In this document: positions 61,301 through 64,000 of the stretch, piece by piece | How the letters are laid out: every line of letters begins with the position of its first letter | How positions within the stretch are numbered: the stretch's first letter is position 1 | Source: Gymnorhina tibicen | Lineage: Eukaryota; Chordata; Aves; Passeriformes; Artamidae | DNA length: 64,000 bases | Assembly: GCA_013399875.1 (NCBI GenBank) | Contig: VXAZ01008011.1 | Coordinates: 280-64,279 of the forward strand | Reading direction: 5' to 3' | The notes under the pieces: generated by a model | What the model saw: only the letters and a program-made list of their open reading frames with translations | Databases searched by the model: none | Told to the model about the DNA's origin: nothing | Translations under genes and position numbers: made by a program

Positions 61301-64000
61301 AATTCTTATTTCTTTTAATGTGTATTTCTCTATATTCATACTTAGAGAAAATAATACATGCAATACATACACTTCTGTGGGTGATTATGCACTAGCAAGG
61401 CATGCTGAGTCTACTGTAATTACTAAGGATGCCTTTGGTGTTTTAATATAAAGAACCTTCAACTATGCTATCTGTAGTTCTGTGTAGTTCTTTTTCAGAT
61501 CTTTTTCTTTTAAATAAATATAGTAATAAAATTCTATGATATTTTAATGGGCATATAATAGTAGAGTGCACACACTGAACATGATTCATGTGTCCTTACC
61601 AAAATGAGTTTCCCTCCTGTGGTTTCTTTCTTGTTCTTTCTCTCTTCCCTTTAAACTAACAACATAATGATATGACTATCGTGGAAGATGAGACTGTAAC
61701 ACGTGCCTGTCCAAAGGCTGCGTCATTCATCAGTGAGGCATATAAAAATGCCAGACAGTCTCAATAAAATTTTACTTTCAGATGACAGAACTTGTCTTGA
61801 ACTGCCATAAGTTGAGCTTTGGCATGTAGCAATTTTTTCAGATCACAAATATCACTCATATAGTGCTTTCTTATCCTGAAGGATCGCAGTCTGATTACAT
61901 ATAAAATATCATCTACATACAATACAGCAGTTATTTTAACACCACAGTTGCACAGTTTTGCAAAGCAAATAGAAAATATCATGGAAGTTGAAATTGCAGA
62001 ATAAATTTGGAGAAACCATATGCAATTTCCTTTTATTCTTTACAAAAATAGATGCTTGTCCTTTTAATGATACTTAGAAAACGGCAAGGATATCAGGTTT
62101 TACCTATCTCAAACCTGCCTCTTTCATGCAAAGCACTGAGAGGAATATAGACATAGAATTTCACTCAAGAGGCAAAGTGTTTATGATATTAATAACATTT
62201 TGCATATGCTAATCTCCAGAAGTCATAATGGAAATAATAAAAATATCTTTCTAGGTATTGCTTGTTTCTCCTTAAAGTACTCCTGCTGGGTAACCATCTA
62301 CATTAGCTGATCTCTCACTTTTGGCCAACACAAGTCATCAAGTAATATTTTACTAGTCACTAACATATCTTTGAAGCTCTCATAAGAGAAATAATGGCTT
62401 AGTATGAGACAGTAACCTGTCACAGCATTAAGGGTGATTTAGAATTTGGATCTTAGATGTTAAAGCAACAAAAAACTGCAGTATTCATGAAAATATGAGT
62501 GTTCTGAATGCACATACCTTTTGTTCATTCATGCTTCAAGATTTCTGTTTTATAATATCTGCTTTGCATATCAGCGTTTACCTAAACAGCAGATAGGGAA
62601 ATGATTTTAAGTCTCAAAAGCCTGAAACATAAAACTTGTTGAAGCATGAAGTTTAAATTAATTTGGAGATTCACAAATGTTCACACATCAGGGATCATAG
62701 CAATATTCTTCTTTCTCTCTTTTTTTTTTTTAATCAATAAAATTACTCAATACCATAATGCTCACATGAAAACAAGGTCAGATTTGCAGAAATGCTTGAA
62801 GGCATTGTTTGTCATGTGCAAAGGTCCATACTTCTGGCTTGCTTGGGTTGCCAGGAGCTGAGAAAAGTGAGAGTGAAAATGGTCGTAGGGAAATTCTTCC
62901 TCCTCAACAGGAAACAGCTGCACAGATGAGCAGTCCCATTTAACCCTTACATTTACTCATTGCACTCCGGTGACATTAGAAATTTAGTATGCTTTGTTTA
63001 CAATATTCTGTCACATTACTGGAGGAAAAAATGACAAAAAAAACCCCCAAACAAACAAAAAAATCAACCAAAGTAAACAACAACAGAAGAAAAAACCCGG
63101 AAACATGCTTTGGAGGGCTGTGGTAAGACAGAATTTAACTCTGCATGCTTCGGAAAGCGCCCTAGATATTTAGTTTGTTTTCCCATTGTTTTTACCTACT
63201 CACAGCACATTTTCTGTACAGTCCAGAAATAAAAATTAAGACCTGTTGTAGTCTGAGAATAATTAAAATATGTTAAATAATATACAGTAGGAAAGGAATT
63301 GTCAATTTTCTATGGAAAGTGAAAAGGACAAAGGTCTACAAAAGGGAACCTTTGGCAATGAAAGGTATCTTGGACATTAAAGGCAAAGAGGGTTTTTTTT
63401 TTCAAATATTGTTCTGTCTTAAATGTAGAAAGTACATATTGTGGGATGAAAACAACTTCCTATTATCATAAAAAATAGTTAACTAAGATATGGCACTAAT
63501 TAGATGGATTTAGATACTTTTTTATTCACATAGGGCTTCACGAAAGTGCAAAGCATGACAACAATGACCTTTCCTCAAATCCATTACAGGGCATTTATTT
63601 CTATAAAGACAAATTCTTGCATGGCATCAAAACATTCTTGAAGAAACAATGCTGACAATTTTAAAGGAGACGGTATACTTCATACCTTTAAAAAAGTAGC
63701 ATTACTTTAGTAAGAACCCCATTTTGTTTATAATACCCTGTGGTTTCTAAAGGAGGCATTTTAATAGAAAAGAGGTTTCTAATATTTCTTTCTAGGAGAA
63801 CAGTAAAATATGCCACTGTATTTATGTGTATCAGTCATCAGTTTCTAGGTAATACAGAACTTAACAAATGTAAGAACCTTTCATAAAATAGTTCTCTAAC
63901 CTGTTCAGCAGGTTTCAGTTACTTACAGAAGATGTGAAAATATTATGTGTGTGCCTAGAAAGCATTTTTCTCCCATGAAAACTGCCAGGTTGACTTTTCT
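58307..64000. other. Unique AT-rich DNA, no gene seen
   Basis: No gene or recognised transposon is present. There is a perfect 16-bp tandem duplication at 60837-60868 and an A-rich low-complexity patch at about 63031-63098. The window ends within this unique DNA. Confidence 0.5.
60837..60868. repeat. Perfect 16-bp tandem duplication
   Basis: GTTAAATCCTGTTAAG is present twice without differences, a small recent slippage event. Confidence 0.97.

Overview
This window looks like non-coding chromosomal DNA from a bird. The evidence is the set of interspersed repeats: at least seven copies of chicken-repeat-1 (CR1) LINEs, some still ending in the diagnostic ATTCTATGA-type 3' repeats, and avian-type endogenous retrovirus LTRs with ends such as TGTCGTGGTTTAG. 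The background is AT-rich, short ORFs occur at about chance level, and I could not support any intact protein-coding gene, rRNA, tRNA, operon or CRISPR array. I cannot name the species. The LTR families resemble those common in passerines and other Neoaves, but that is from memory and was not searched.

Layout. 1-6.3 kb is mostly unique sequence with one CR1 fragment (about 2.77-3.26 kb). 6321-7861 is a complete solo LTR with an exact 5-bp target duplication (CCATC), a CpG-rich core and a 77-bp internal tandem duplication. 7.9-19.3 kb is unique AT-rich DNA with microsatellites, one 111-residue hydrophobic ORF and one pseudo-exon-like segment. 19.33-20.64 kb is a minus-strand CR1 with decayed reverse transcriptase. 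It is followed by unassigned sequence, a 51-base assembly gap (21617-21667) and an LTR fragment (22.29-22.62 kb). 22.6-34.5 kb is unique DNA holding a long hairpin at 32841-32894 and a (GTATAT)n array. 34.46-34.90 kb is a CR1 fragment. 36193-36685 is a second solo LTR.

37.6-42.2 kb is the most complex stretch. A long minus-strand CR1 is split by a solo LTR (38909-39772) and abuts, head to head, a plus-strand CR1 that has lost its reverse transcriptase region. 42.2-48.5 kb is unique. 48.5-49.25 kb is another LTR with unresolved ends. CR1 fragments lie at 52.03-52.43 and 53.94-54.74 kb. A (TTTGG)n array lies at 58126-58306, and the rest to 64 kb is unique AT-rich DNA.

No genes work together here. 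The window reads as a gene desert or long intron, with a history of CR1 insertion, retroviral insertion with LTR-LTR recombination, and local duplication and deletion. I found no evidence of a novel biological system. The items most worth checking are the pre-miRNA-like hairpin, the CpG-rich solo LTR, the nested and head-to-head repeat cluster, and the G-rich pentanucleotide array.
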